Shown: positions 27,922 through 36,792, counted from the stretch's first letter. The stretch: DNA of 64,000 nucleotides from Mesorhizobium sp. M1C.F.Ca.ET.210.01.1.1 (GCF_004791585.1 NZ_SRUU01000002.1:1-64000), one strand, 5' to 3'. Translations and numbers: made by a program. The notes: generated by a model not told the origin, from the letters alone.

Positions 27922-27940
27922 ATATCAGATTAGATGATAT
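27922..27940. promoter_or_regulatory. operator-like inverted repeat, site 1
   Basis: ATATCA-GATTAGA-TGATAT (6-7-6, perfect arms), 18 bases before the arabinofuranosidase ATG. It matches sites 2 and 3 of this cassette in arm sequence and spacing and is the likely target of the ArsR-type regulator at 32993. Confidence 0.7.
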
Positions 27941-27958
27941 AAAGGGTAGGCGACGGAC

Positions 27959-29467
27959 ATGAAGGCGCATATAGCGGTCCACCGGGATTTCAAAATCGGG
28001 ACCATCGACGATCGCATCTACAGCGCCTTTCTGGAGCATCTTGGGCGAGCCGTCTATGGCGGCATCTACGAGCCGGGCCACGCGACCGCCGACGAAGACG
28101 GATTCCGCGGCGATGTGCTCGAACTGGTGCGCGGCCTGAACGCGCCGCTGGTTCGCTACCCCGGCGGCAATTTCGTCTCCAACTACGACTGGCTGGACGG
28201 GATCGGGCCGAAGAATGAGCGGCCCGTACGGCTAGACTTCGCCTGGAAGACGACCGAGACCAACGAGATGGGGACGGATGAGTTCATTCGTTGGTGCCGC
28301 AAGGCCGGGACCGAGCCCATGCTTGCGGTCAATCTCGGCTCGAAGGGGTTCACAGAGGCGCTCGCCATGCTCGAATACTGCAACCATCCGGGGGGCAGCT
28401 ACTGGAGCGACCTGCGCAGGAAGAACGGCTCGGCCGAGCCGCACAACGTTCGGGTCTGGTGCCTCGGCAACGAGATGGACGGGCCGTGGCAAATGAACCA
28501 TCGCACGGCCCATGAATATGGCCGCGTCGCAAACGAGGTCGGTCGCGCGATGAAGGTCTTCGACCCGACCCTCGAGCTCGTCGCGTGCGGCTCCTCCAAC
28601 CACAACATGCCCACCTATCCCGCCTGGGAGGCCGAGGTCCTCGAGCTCGCCTACGACAATGTAGACTACATCTCGCTGCATCAATACTGGGACAACTGGG
28701 ACGATGACTACCTGAACTTCCTCGCCAAGTCCGTTCCGGTCGACCGCTACATCCAGACGATCAGCGGCGTAATCGACTACGTGAAGGCGAAGAGGCGCTC
28801 CAAGCACAACGTCTACATCTCCTTCGACGAATGGAACGTCTGGTATCACACCCGAAAGAAAGGCGTCAGCGACGGCGACGGGGTCAATTGGGCCAAGGCG
28901 CCCAGCTTGTTGGAGGACGCCTACAATTTCGAGGACGTCCTGCTTATCGGCTGCGCGCTCAATACATTCATCCGCCGGTCGGATCGTGTGAGGATCGCCT
29001 GCATCGCGCAGCTCGTGAACGTGATCGCACCCATCATGACGCAAACCGGCGGGCCGGCCTGGAAGCAAACCATCTTCTATCCCTACTACTACGCCTCCCT
29101 CTACGGCCGTGGCGATGCTTTGAACGTGGCCGTGGACGTGCCGACCTACGATGCCAAGATGGCGGATGACGTTCCCTATCTGGACGTCGCCGCGGTGCGG
29201 AGCCGGGACGGCGCGACCGTGGCGTTCTTCATGGTCAACCGCCACCCGGACGAGGCTTTGGCTATCGACATCGATATGGCCGGCTTCGCGCCGAAGAGCA
29301 TCGCCGAGCACGTGTTGATTGCCCATCCTGACCTCAAGGCCACGAACACGGCCGCCAAGCCGGACCGCGTCTCTCCCAGCATCGGCGATGGGGTTTCGGT
29401 CATTGACGGGCGGGTCAAAGGGAACTTACCGCCGCGGTCCTATCATCTGGTACGCGTGAGCGTCTGA
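27959..29467 (+). CDS. intracellular alpha-N-arabinofuranosidase, GH51
   Basis: 502 residues, the normal length of bacterial GH51 enzymes, without signal peptide. SAFLEHLGRAVYGGIYEPGH, LVRYPGGNFVSNYDWLDGIG, the acid/base Glu E172 in CLGNEMDGPW and the nucleophile E291 in FDEWNVWY define the family; a beta-sandwich domain ends the protein. It removes L-arabinofuranosyl residues from imported arabino-oligosaccharides. It is the first gene of an import and regulation cassette and has operator site 1 immediately upstream. Confidence 0.93.
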   Translation: MKAHIAVHRDFKIGTIDDRIYSAFLEHLGRAVYGGIYEPGHATADEDGFRGDVLELVRGLNAPLVRYPGGNFVSNYDWLDGIGPKNERPVRLDFAWKTTETNEMGTDEFIRWCRKAGTEPMLAVNLGSKGFTEALAMLEYCNHPGGSYWSDLRRKNGSAEPHNVRVWCLGNEMDGPWQMNHRTAHEYGRVANEVGRAMKVFDPTLELVACGSSNHNMPTYPAWEAEVLELAYDNVDYISLHQYWDNWDDDYLNFLAKSVPVDRYIQTISGVIDYVKAKRRSKHNVYISFDEWNVWYHTRKKGVSDGDGVNWAKAPSLLEDAYNFEDVLLIGCALNTFIRRSDRVRIACIAQLVNVIAPIMTQTGGPAWKQTIFYPYYYASLYGRGDALNVAVDVPTYDAKMADDVPYLDVAAVRSRDGATVAFFMVNRHPDEALAIDIDMAGFAPKSIAEHVLIAHPDLKATNTAAKPDRVSPSIGDGVSVIDGRVKGNLPPRSYHLVRVSV

Positions 29468-29783
29468 GACCGCAGGCAGGAGAGCGCAGGTCCTAATATA
29501 CCAAACAATATGATACATACCATAAGATTGGTTGACCGTCCTACAAGCCAAAGGTATCGTTGAAATCAGGGAACCAAACGGAATCTCGATCCACGTTTGT
29601 TTTGCCATGCCGTCAGGGGATAGCGGGCGTGAGGAGCGTCCATGTTCCGCCCTGCCGGTCTTGATGCAACAGCAGTGGGCACGGCAGGCAGGATCGGCTG
29701 CCGATGCCAAACCGTCTGGAGGAATTCGAGCGCTGCGGCGACTTCTCGAAGCAAGCGAAAAATAGCCGAAAGGGAGGATCATG
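29468..29783 (+). other. 316-bp spacer with operator site 2 and a possible gene remnant
   Basis: Apart from operator site 2 the gap contains a frame from 29532 reading VLQAKGIVEIREPNGISI, reminiscent of the wing of a GntR-type HTH, but the frame then loses any resemblance. It may be a decayed regulator fragment or chance. An SD sequence (GGGAGG) for the binding-protein gene ends the gap. Confidence 0.3.
29498..29516. promoter_or_regulatory. operator-like inverted repeat, site 2
   Basis: ATACCA-AACAATA-TGATAC: same 6-7-6 layout as site 1, one mismatched pair. It lies upstream of the ABC transporter genes, about 270 bases from the binding-protein start. Confidence 0.62.
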
Positions 29784-31067
29784 ATGAGGACAATTCTGAA
29801 GAAGGCGCTGCTCACGGCGGCACTGATCGCATTCGCTGCCGGCGCGCAAGCGAAGGAGACGATCGTCTGGTGGGATTTCCTGAGCGGCGGCGACGGCGTG
29901 CGCATGAAGTCGCTGATCGATCAGTTCAACAAGGAACACGCGGATTCGATCGAGATCCAGGCGACGACGCTTGAATGGGGCGTGCCGTTCTACACGAAGG
30001 TCCAGACCTCGGCCGCCGTCGGCGAGGGACCGGATGTCATGACTTACCACCTGTCGCGCCTGCCGCTCGGCGTCGCCACGGGGACGCTGCGCGAAATCAC
30101 CCCCGAGGAGTTGAAGGCCGCCGGCCTCTCGGCCGACAATTATGCGCCCGCCAACTGGAAAGCTGCCCAGGTGGACGGAAAGCAATACGCCATCCCCTTC
30201 GATATCCATTCGGTCGTTCTCTACTACAACAAGGACAAGCTCGCTGCAGCGGGTCTCCTCGGCCAGGACGGCCTGCCGAAAGGCCTCGACGGCGTCGACA
30301 ATTTCCACGCAGCTCTCGAGAAACTGAAAGCCGGCGGCTCGGAATATGGCGTCTCCATCCACAGCGCTGCCGGCGACTCGCAGTGGCGCATCTTCTACTC
30401 GCTGTTCAGTCAGCAGGGCGGCAAGTTCCTCTCCGACAACGGCAAGTTTCTGGAAGGTGACAATCTCGACAAGGCAGTCAAAGCCACGAGCGTCGTCGCC
30501 AAATGGGTCGCCGACGGGCTGGCGCCCAAGTCGACCGACTATCCTGCCTCGATCGCGCTCTTCACGTCGGGCAAGGCCGCCATGCACATCAACGGTGTCT
30601 GGGAGGTGCCGACCTTCACGGATCTCGCCAAGCAGAACAAGCTCGGCTTCGAATGGGGGGCTATCCAGCTTCCGACTTTCTTCGACCAGCCGGCAACCTG
30701 GGCCGACTCGCACTCCTTCGCGATCCCGAACCGCAAGGGCAAGGAGATCTCGCCGGAGAAGCTGAAGGCAGTGCTGGAGACCGTCAAATGGATGAACGAG
30801 CACTCGCTGTTCTGGGCAACCGCAGGGCACATCCCCGCCTTTTCACCAGTCACTTCGAGCGACGATTTCAAGAAGATGCAACCAAACGCCACCTATTCAA
30901 CACTGGCGAAAACAGCGGTGTTCGATCCGAGCTCCAAGCTCGCCGGTGTGGCCTCGCCGGTCTATGATGCGGCAGGAAACTTCCTGATGCCGGCGATCAA
31001 CGGCGAGCTCGATCCGCAGGCGGCGATGGAGCAGATGCGCGACGATCTGGACGGTCAGACCGAGTAG
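29784..31067 (+). CDS. sugar ABC transporter substrate-binding protein
   Basis: 427 residues; the second of two adjacent ATGs is used because it sits six bases after GGGAGG. The signal peptide (MRTILKKALLTAALIAFAAG, cut after AQA-KET) is followed by the family 1 carbohydrate-binding fold: TIVWWDFLSGGDGVRMKSLI, GPDVMTYHL, YAIPFDIHSVVLYYNKDKL and GKAAMHINGVWEVP. Linked to GH51, it probably binds arabino-oligosaccharides or arabinose in the periplasm. A hairpin follows the gene before the permeases. Confidence 0.92.
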   Translation: MRTILKKALLTAALIAFAAGAQAKETIVWWDFLSGGDGVRMKSLIDQFNKEHADSIEIQATTLEWGVPFYTKVQTSAAVGEGPDVMTYHLSRLPLGVATGTLREITPEELKAAGLSADNYAPANWKAAQVDGKQYAIPFDIHSVVLYYNKDKLAAAGLLGQDGLPKGLDGVDNFHAALEKLKAGGSEYGVSIHSAAGDSQWRIFYSLFSQQGGKFLSDNGKFLEGDNLDKAVKATSVVAKWVADGLAPKSTDYPASIALFTSGKAAMHINGVWEVPTFTDLAKQNKLGFEWGAIQLPTFFDQPATWADSHSFAIPNRKGKEISPEKLKAVLETVKWMNEHSLFWATAGHIPAFSPVTSSDDFKKMQPNATYSTLAKTAVFDPSSKLAGVASPVYDAAGNFLMPAINGELDPQAAMEQMRDDLDGQTE

Positions 31068-31080
31068 ACCTCCCGAGGAG

Positions 31081-31108
31081 TCCGCCGACGGCTGCGGTCG
31101 TCGGCGGA
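31081..31108 (+). other. stem-loop between binding-protein and permease genes
   Basis: A perfect 10-bp stem (TCCGCCGACG/CGTCGGCGGA) with an 8-base loop and no T tract. Hairpins at this position commonly stabilise the binding-protein part of the message. Confidence 0.6.
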
Positions 31109-31151
31109 CGGCCCTTGGAGACGGATTGGATCGAACAGGAGACCCGGTGCG

Positions 31152-32036
31152 ATGCTAGCAAGCACCAGACGCGCCGAACGCCGTAGCGCTTTCATTCTGA
31201 TTGCGCCCTTCTTGCTCATCTACCTGGTGCTCTTCATATATCCGACCCTGAAGATGCTCGAGCTCTCTTTCACGAACGCGCCGCTTATCGGCGAGGGAGA
31301 TTGGGTCTATTTCAAGAACTATGTTCGGCTCTTCGGCGACAGGCTGTTCAAGACGGCGGTCTGGAACACCGGCTATTTCGTCGTGCTCACCGTGGTGCCG
31401 AACGTGGCGATCGGGCTCCTCATCGCGCTGATGGTGGACCGGCTGAAGGGATGGACGCAAAGCATCGTTCTTGCCGCCTTTTTCCTACCCTACATCCTGC
31501 CGGTCTCGGTGGTCTTCCTGATGTGGCGCTGGATCCTCGATCTGCAGTTCGGGATTGCGCAGTACCCGATCGAGCTCTTCTACGGTGAGCGCGTGCCTGT
31601 CTTCCGCACGATCCCGTGGTTCCTCCCCATGGTAGGGCTGATCACGATCTGGTGGACCAACGGCTTCAATGTTTTGCTCTTCATAGCGGGGTTGAGAAAC
31701 ATATCCCCGGAGATATATGACGCCGCGGCGATCGACGGCGCCAATCGCTGGCAGCTGTTCTGGAAGATCACCTGGCCGCTGATCTGGCCCGTCACGGCGC
31801 TTGTGGCGACGATCCAGCTCATCCTCCAGCTCAAGATATTCGATCAGGTCTATCTGTTTTCGATCGGCGGCCGTTCCGAGCCGACGATGGTGTTGGTGCA
31901 GTACATCTACCGCGAGGCCTTCCAACGCAATCATGGCGGCTATGCCGCAACGATTGCCACCGCGCTGTTCGTGCTGATCGCCGCGCTCTCGGTCCTGCAA
32001 TACCAGGTGCTGCGCGCCAGGGGCGCCGAGCGATGA
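31152..32036 (+). CDS. sugar ABC transporter permease (MalF/UgpA type)
   Basis: 294 residues with six membrane helices. The CUT1 inner-membrane signature is present near residue 190 (AAAIDGANRWQLFWKITWPL), the EAA loop that contacts the ATPase. Start ATG 31152 has GGAG upstream. Its end overlaps the next permease by four bases. Works with the neighbouring binding protein; no ATPase gene is in the cassette, so a shared MsmK/UgpC-type ATPase encoded elsewhere is needed. Confidence 0.93.
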   Translation: MLASTRRAERRSAFILIAPFLLIYLVLFIYPTLKMLELSFTNAPLIGEGDWVYFKNYVRLFGDRLFKTAVWNTGYFVVLTVVPNVAIGLLIALMVDRLKGWTQSIVLAAFFLPYILPVSVVFLMWRWILDLQFGIAQYPIELFYGERVPVFRTIPWFLPMVGLITIWWTNGFNVLLFIAGLRNISPEIYDAAAIDGANRWQLFWKITWPLIWPVTALVATIQLILQLKIFDQVYLFSIGGRSEPTMVLVQYIYREAFQRNHGGYAATIATALFVLIAALSVLQYQVLRARGAER

Positions 32037-32923
32037 GCGTCGAAACCGGCCGCATCAAACTGCCAACCATCGGCGCCGAAGGCCGGCATCGCAGGCTGCG
32101 GGCCTTCGATATGGCGGGACTGGTTCTGACGCTGGCGACGTTCGTATTCGCTATCATCTGGGCCTTTCCGCTGTACTGGGCCATGGTGACCACGCTCAAG
32201 CCGGAATACGAGGTCGTCCAACCTGGAGTCCGCTTGTGGCCCGAAACCTTCACGCTCGAGGCCTACGCCTACGTTCTCCTGAACACGAAGATCGGGCTCT
32301 GGTACCTGAATTCGCTGGTGACCTCCGCAGCGGTCACCATGATCGTCATCTTCACGGCTGCGACCTGCGGCTATGCGATATCACAATTGCGCTTCCCGGG
32401 CCGCCGTCTGCTCTATCTGACGATCATGGCGAGCTTCATGGTGCCCATCCAGGCGCTGATAGTCACCCACTTCGTGCTGATGTCGAATTTCGGCACCCTC
32501 AACACCTGGCTCGGCATCATCCTCCCCCAGCTCATCGTTCCAGTCGTCGTCATCGTCTACAAGCAGTTCTTCGATTCGATCCCGCGCGACTTCCGTGAGG
32601 CGGCGATCATGGACGGCGCCAACGATTTCCAGCTTCTGTTCAAGATCTACCTGCCTATGAACTGGGGGGTGACCACGGCGCTGGCCATAATCACCTTCAT
32701 CGGCGCATGGAACGCTTTCCTCTGGCCGTTCCTGGCGCAGAGTTCCGAGGAGACGATGAACATCACGGTCGGCGTCACGCAGGTGCACTCCGCCTTCGGT
32801 GTCCAGTATGCGCGCGAGCTGGCGGGCGCCGTGCTGGCAGGACTTCCCGTTGCGCTCGCCTATCTGATTTTCCAGCGCCGCGTGACCCAGGCGATAACGC
32901 TTTCGGCCGGCATCAAAGGCTGA
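32033..32923 (+). CDS. sugar ABC transporter permease (MalG/UgpE type)
   Basis: 296 residues, six helices after a longer cytoplasmic N terminus. The EAA loop is seen as REAAIMDGANDFQLLFKIYL (about 184-203). ATG overlaps the stop of the first permease, so the pair is translationally coupled. Second half of the heterodimeric channel for the predicted arabinoside importer. Confidence 0.93.
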   Translation: MSVETGRIKLPTIGAEGRHRRLRAFDMAGLVLTLATFVFAIIWAFPLYWAMVTTLKPEYEVVQPGVRLWPETFTLEAYAYVLLNTKIGLWYLNSLVTSAAVTMIVIFTAATCGYAISQLRFPGRRLLYLTIMASFMVPIQALIVTHFVLMSNFGTLNTWLGIILPQLIVPVVVIVYKQFFDSIPRDFREAAIMDGANDFQLLFKIYLPMNWGVTTALAIITFIGAWNAFLWPFLAQSSEETMNITVGVTQVHSAFGVQYARELAGAVLAGLPVALAYLIFQRRVTQAITLSAGIKG

Positions 32924-32935
32924 CCATCGGTTTGA

Positions 32936-32954
32936 CTATCAGTAATTATGATAT
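32936..32954. promoter_or_regulatory. operator-like inverted repeat, site 3
   Basis: CTATCA-GTAATTA-TGATAT: same 6-7-6 layout as sites 1 and 2 (one mismatched pair), 38 bases before the regulator ATG, consistent with autoregulation. Confidence 0.65.
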
Positions 32955-32992
32955 AAACACTGCCTCCTTTCCCGCTCAGGTCGCCGTCGTCC

Positions 32993-33925
32993 ATGAAACC
33001 CAACTTCCTCACCATCGATCCGGAGGACGACATCGAGGTCTTGAAGGGACTGGCGTCACCGATCCGCGTACGCATCCTCAAGCTCCTGCGCAGCGAAGGC
33101 CCGCTCAACGTCAACGACATCACCCGCCGGCTGGAGCTGCCGCAATCGACGGTCGCCATCAACGTACAGACACTCGAGGAAGCCGGCCTGATCGTGACCG
33201 AGGCTGTCAAGGCCAGGAAGGGTCATCAAAAGATCTGTTCGGCCCGCTTCGATGAGATCATCGTGCGGTTCGAGGCGGAGGAGGAACTTCGACGCGACGC
33301 AAACGTCATCGAAGTCGCGATGCCGCTCGGCCTGTTCACCTCAGTCGAGGTCAGTCCGCCTTGCGGTCTCTGCTCGACTGATGGCGTGATCGGCCTGCTG
33401 GATGTCCCTGATTCCTTCCTCGATCCTGCGCGCGTCCAGGCGGCGCTCATCTGGTTCGGAATGGGCAGCGTCGAGTACAAATTTCCCAACAACGCCAAGT
33501 TGCTCAACGCCCAGATAGAGTCGATCGAGTTCTCGATGGAGCTCTCGTCGGAGGTGCCCGGCACCAATATGGACTGGCCTTCCGACCTCTCGCTTTGGGT
33601 GAACGACGTGGCCGTCGGCACCTGGACGTCGCCGGGCGACTATGGCGACAAGCGCGGTGTCTATACGCCAAGCTGGTGGAAGCTGGCAGGCTCACAATAT
33701 GGCAAGTTGAAGAGCTGGCGGATCGGCCAGTCGGGGTCTTTCATCGACGGGGTCAGAATCTCCGACGTCACCGTGAACGACCTCGGCATCACCGAGCATC
33801 GCTCGATCCGGATGAGGATCGGCATCGACGCGAAGGCGAAGCATCCTGGCGGCGTCAACATATTTGGGCGCGGCTTCGGTAACTATGACCAGGATATAGT
33901 CATGCGGCTTGAGCTCGGTCGCTGA
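32993..33925 (+). CDS. ArsR-type regulator with unusual C-terminal domain
   Basis: 310 residues, about three times the size of a classic ArsR protein. Residues 13-85 form the winged HTH (LKGLASPIRVRILKLLRSEG, LPQSTVAINVQTLEEAGLIV). Residues about 110-310 form a domain I do not recognise: SPPCGLCSTDGVIGLLDVPD with a C-x-x-C pair, then beta-rich segments with many aromatic residues (YTPSWWKLAGSQYGKLKSW) resembling a carbohydrate-binding sandwich. Position behind GH51 and sugar permeases, and the matching operators, suggest a sugar-sensing repressor of the cassette. No metal-sensing ArsR site is evident in the HTH. Confidence 0.8.
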   Translation: MKPNFLTIDPEDDIEVLKGLASPIRVRILKLLRSEGPLNVNDITRRLELPQSTVAINVQTLEEAGLIVTEAVKARKGHQKICSARFDEIIVRFEAEEELRRDANVIEVAMPLGLFTSVEVSPPCGLCSTDGVIGLLDVPDSFLDPARVQAALIWFGMGSVEYKFPNNAKLLNAQIESIEFSMELSSEVPGTNMDWPSDLSLWVNDVAVGTWTSPGDYGDKRGVYTPSWWKLAGSQYGKLKSWRIGQSGSFIDGVRISDVTVNDLGITEHRSIRMRIGIDAKAKHPGGVNIFGRGFGNYDQDIVMRLELGR

Positions 33926-33959
33926 CGACGAATGAGGGCGTGCGTCGCCTGTGCGCAGC

Positions 33960-35105
33960 TCAGGCGATCTCTTCCAGCTCGGTCATCTCCCCGGTGCGGA
34001 TGGTCATGGCGTTGCCGCGCCACTCGACGGCGCCACCCAGCCAGCCGCGCGCCCAGATGGCGGGGAGCATCGCGTCGCGCACGATCATCGCGGTCACGCT
34101 GCGCGGCGACAGATACCAGCCCTTGGACCAGGCGAGCAGGCATTCCGGCACATAGGCGATCGCCAGCACGCAAAGCGCCGTGGTGGGGAGGCTGACGCCC
34201 GCGCCTGCCGCCGCGATCAGCGCGAAAAGCAGCGGCATCGCCGCACCGGTCAGGATCTCGGGCGCGAAGAAAAGCGGAAAGGTGACGCGGCGCAGCCGCG
34301 CCCAGCGCGCCTGGCGCGACCAGATTTCGGCAAGCCGGCGCTGGCCGAGCGGCTGCTCGAAGGGCGAGGCGACGAGATTTACACGCAGCCCCAGGCTGTT
34401 GACCAGCTTGGTGGCTGCAGCATCCTCGGCGATCTCGGCGGCTAAAGCATGGATGCCGCCACGGGCATCGAGCATCGGCTTGTTCCACAGCATGCTCTTG
34501 CCCTGGGCGAAGCCGAGACCGAGCGCTTCTCCGGTATATTGCCAGCGCGCCTGCAGGGTGTTGAGGAAGGCGCATTCGACTTCGGCCCAAAAACCATCCG
34601 GCCGCGAGCCAATCGGCGTCGAGCAGACGAGGCCGGTATCCGGCCGCCAGGCCGCCATAAGATGCTGGACATAGTCTTTGGGCATCAGCACGTTGGAATC
34701 GGCGAGGACCACCCAATCGTGCCGGGCCGCCTGCCAACCCTTGACGCAGTTGTTGAGCTTGGGATTGGCGCTGATCCTGTCATCGCCGACGAGCAGCCGC
34801 GCCGGAACCTTGGGGAAGCGCGCGATCGCGGCGTTGATCAGCCTGACCACGGGGTCTTCGGCGTGGGCGACGCAGAAGATCAGCTCATAGCGTGGCCAGT
34901 CGAGCGAGAAAGCGCGGCCCAGCGTCTCCTCGGTGAACGGCTCGACGCCGCGCGACGGCACGACGATAGAGACCGGCGGCTGCTTGCCGGAGGGCGCAGG
35001 AATGACCCGATGCGCCTCCAGCCGCAACGATGCAAGCAGGATGCCGGCGAGATTGGAAAGAAGAAGGGCTGACGAGGCAAAGGCGGCTGCGAAGGTCGGT
35101 TCCAT
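33960..35105 (-). CDS. GT21-type ceramide/diacylglycerol glycosyltransferase
   Basis: 381 residues. An N-terminal hydrophobic helix (FASSALLLSNLAGILLASLR) precedes a GT-A domain: SIVVPSRGVEPFTEETL, the DSN segment ADSNVLMPKDYV in place of DxD, and QARWARLRR, the QxxRW motif of processive GT2/GT21 enzymes. C-terminal membrane helices follow. It resembles ceramide glucosyltransferases and the rhizobial processive diacylglycerol glycosyltransferases that make membrane glycolipids during phosphate limitation; which acceptor is used is open. Divergent from apaG with 222 bp between. Confidence 0.82.
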   Translation of the reverse strand: MEPTFAAAFASSALLLSNLAGILLASLRLEAHRVIPAPSGKQPPVSIVVPSRGVEPFTEETLGRAFSLDWPRYELIFCVAHAEDPVVRLINAAIARFPKVPARLLVGDDRISANPKLNNCVKGWQAARHDWVVLADSNVLMPKDYVQHLMAAWRPDTGLVCSTPIGSRPDGFWAEVECAFLNTLQARWQYTGEALGLGFAQGKSMLWNKPMLDARGGIHALAAEIAEDAAATKLVNSLGLRVNLVASPFEQPLGQRRLAEIWSRQARWARLRRVTFPLFFAPEILTGAAMPLLFALIAAAGAGVSLPTTALCVLAIAYVPECLLAWSKGWYLSPRSVTAMIVRDAMLPAIWARGWLGGAVEWRGNAMTIRTGEMTELEEIA

Positions 35106-35206
35106 CGAGATCTGGTCACTCCGGAAGGGCCGACGGCAGCGGCTTTCATCAGTCGACAGAGCGCCCGAGTCGCCCGGCGCAGTTCGCGCACACCAACATT
35201 GTCATG

Positions 35207-35222
35207 TGTCACTTAAATGACA
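35207..35222. promoter_or_regulatory. inverted repeat in the GT21-apaG divergent region
   Basis: TGTCA-CTTAAA-TGACA, a 5-6-5 palindrome in an AT-rich patch about 106 bases upstream of apaG. It could be an operator; no regulator is suggested by context. Confidence 0.35.
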
Positions 35223-35327
35223 TTGTTTGTCGGCACTGCGCTTTAAGGTCGGCAGGTCAGGCTGCTTTTCGTTGATTTAGCTGCGGGGGCGACAAATATT
35301 TCCCTTGCGCAGCACCGGAGTTGCCCC

Positions 35328-35720
35328 ATGTATCGCGCCGTCACGCGCAACATAGAAGTGCAGGTCAGGCCGTTCTATCTGGAGGATCGTTCCGATCCGT
35401 CCGAGAACCGCTATGTGTGGGGCTATCAGGTGACGATCGACAACCGGTCGGACGAGTTCGTGCAGCTTCTGTCGCGCTACTGGCACATAACCGACGGCCG
35501 CGGCCGCGTCGAGGAAGTGCGCGGCGCGGGCGTCGTCGGCGACCAGCCGGAACTCAATCCGGGCGACAGCTATCAGTACACATCGGGATGCCCGCTCTCG
35601 ACGCCTTCCGGCATCATGGTCGGCCACTACACGATGCGCAACGGGCGCGGCGAAACGTTCGACGTCGCCATCCCCGCCTTCTCCCTCGACATGCCGGGGA
35701 CAAGGCGGACGGTGAACTAG
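35328..35720 (+). CDS. apaG: ApaG domain protein
   Basis: 130 residues, the family length. [50 protein letters not shown] and the glycine-rich [20 protein letters not shown] are typical of the ApaG fibronectin-like fold. In enterobacteria it is tied to cobalt/magnesium tolerance and Ap4A levels; its molecular action is unclear. The ATG at 35328 has CGGAG upstream. Confidence 0.95.
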   Translation: MYRAVTRNIEVQVRPFYLEDRSDPSENRYVWGYQVTIDNRSDEFVQLLSRYWHITDGRGRVEEVRGAGVVGDQPELNPGDSYQYTSGCPLSTPSGIMVGHYTMRNGRGETFDVAIPAFSLDMPGTRRTVN

Positions 35721-35922
35721 TGGCCGCTAACCCCCGCACTTTGGTACTGGCACATAGACTGGTTGCATTCGCCGCCTCTAACCAACCAACCAGATGCGCG
35801 CGAGTTAATGCAGGATCGGCACTTCCGTCGCCAATGCCACGCGATGCCGTGGAAGCGTTGCGCCAGCTTTCGTAACTATACTTAGCATTGAGCAGGGGGC
35901 TGGCCATGCGCCAGACGGCGGC

Positions 35923-36732
35923 TTGAAGCGCGATATCGAAACAGGGTTATTTCTGGGCCGGATGCCGTTCGCGAGAGTTGGACGGGGACCGGAACCTCTT
36001 CTCATCATCAACGGCGGCCAAGGGTTCATGATGAAACCCCTGCCATCCAGGCTGAAAAAGGACGCCGGACGGCTCATTCGCATCCTTCCACCCGACGTGA
36101 GCTTTGTGCTGATCGGCTACGATCCCGATCCAGAAGTCGGTCTTTCGCTCGAGGGCATGGCCAGAGACATCGCGGAGATCATTGACGGTAACTTCAAGAA
36201 GCCAGCGTGCTTGATGGGTATTTCCTACGGCGGCGTTGTCGCAACGCAGGTGGCCGCCCGGCATCCGGGCCATGTGGGCAAGCTGATCCTGCTGGCCAGT
36301 GCACACGGTTTTTCGGCTGATGGAAAAAAGCGGCTACAGAGACAAATTCGACTCGCAAAAGCCGGACAATTTCACGCGTTGTTGGCGGAATTCACAACGG
36401 TATTTCGGCGGCCATGGCTGAACCTTCTCTTGCGTCTTCGCCTGAGGTTCGAAGGACGCAGACTGATTGAACGGATCGGAGCGCCGGGTTCGATTGTTCG
36501 CTATCTCGAAGCAACACTCGACAACGAGGTGGCAAAGGAAGACCTCCGCAATATATCGGCACGGACGTTGATCCTCGGCGGCGAAAAGGACCAGTTCTTC
36601 GGCGGCGGCATGATGGAAGCCACCGCGAGTGCAATCAGCGGAGCGCAGCTCATCGTGCTCGATGAAGAGACCCATATGGCCCCAGTCGAACGAGTGTCAG
36701 ATGTCCGCAAGCACCTCCAAGAATTCATTTGA
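35923..36732 (+). CDS. alpha/beta hydrolase
   Basis: Up to 269 residues. A TTG at 35923 gives the longest form; an ATG at 35962 (MPFARVGRG) is an equally plausible start. LLIINGGQGFMM forms the oxyanion region, the nucleophile serine is in LMGISYGGVVA, the Asp in LILGGEKDQFF and the His in DEETHMAPVER complete the triad. Sequence is of the 2-hydroxymuconate hydrolase/esterase-like kind with unknown substrate. Its GC content and codon use are lower than in neighbours, suggesting it may be acquired. It ends near a strong palindrome. Confidence 0.8.
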   Translation: MKRDIETGLFLGRMPFARVGRGPEPLLIINGGQGFMMKPLPSRLKKDAGRLIRILPPDVSFVLIGYDPDPEVGLSLEGMARDIAEIIDGNFKKPACLMGISYGGVVATQVAARHPGHVGKLILLASAHGFSADGKKRLQRQIRLAKAGQFHALLAEFTTVFRRPWLNLLLRLRLRFEGRRLIERIGAPGSIVRYLEATLDNEVAKEDLRNISARTLILGGEKDQFFGGGMMEATASAISGAQLIVLDEETHMAPVERVSDVRKHLQEFI

Positions 36733-36792
36733 CGCTGACAACGGTGCGGCGCCAAAGCCCCGTCAAAAAGGGTAGCCAAAGGCAAGCCAAGC

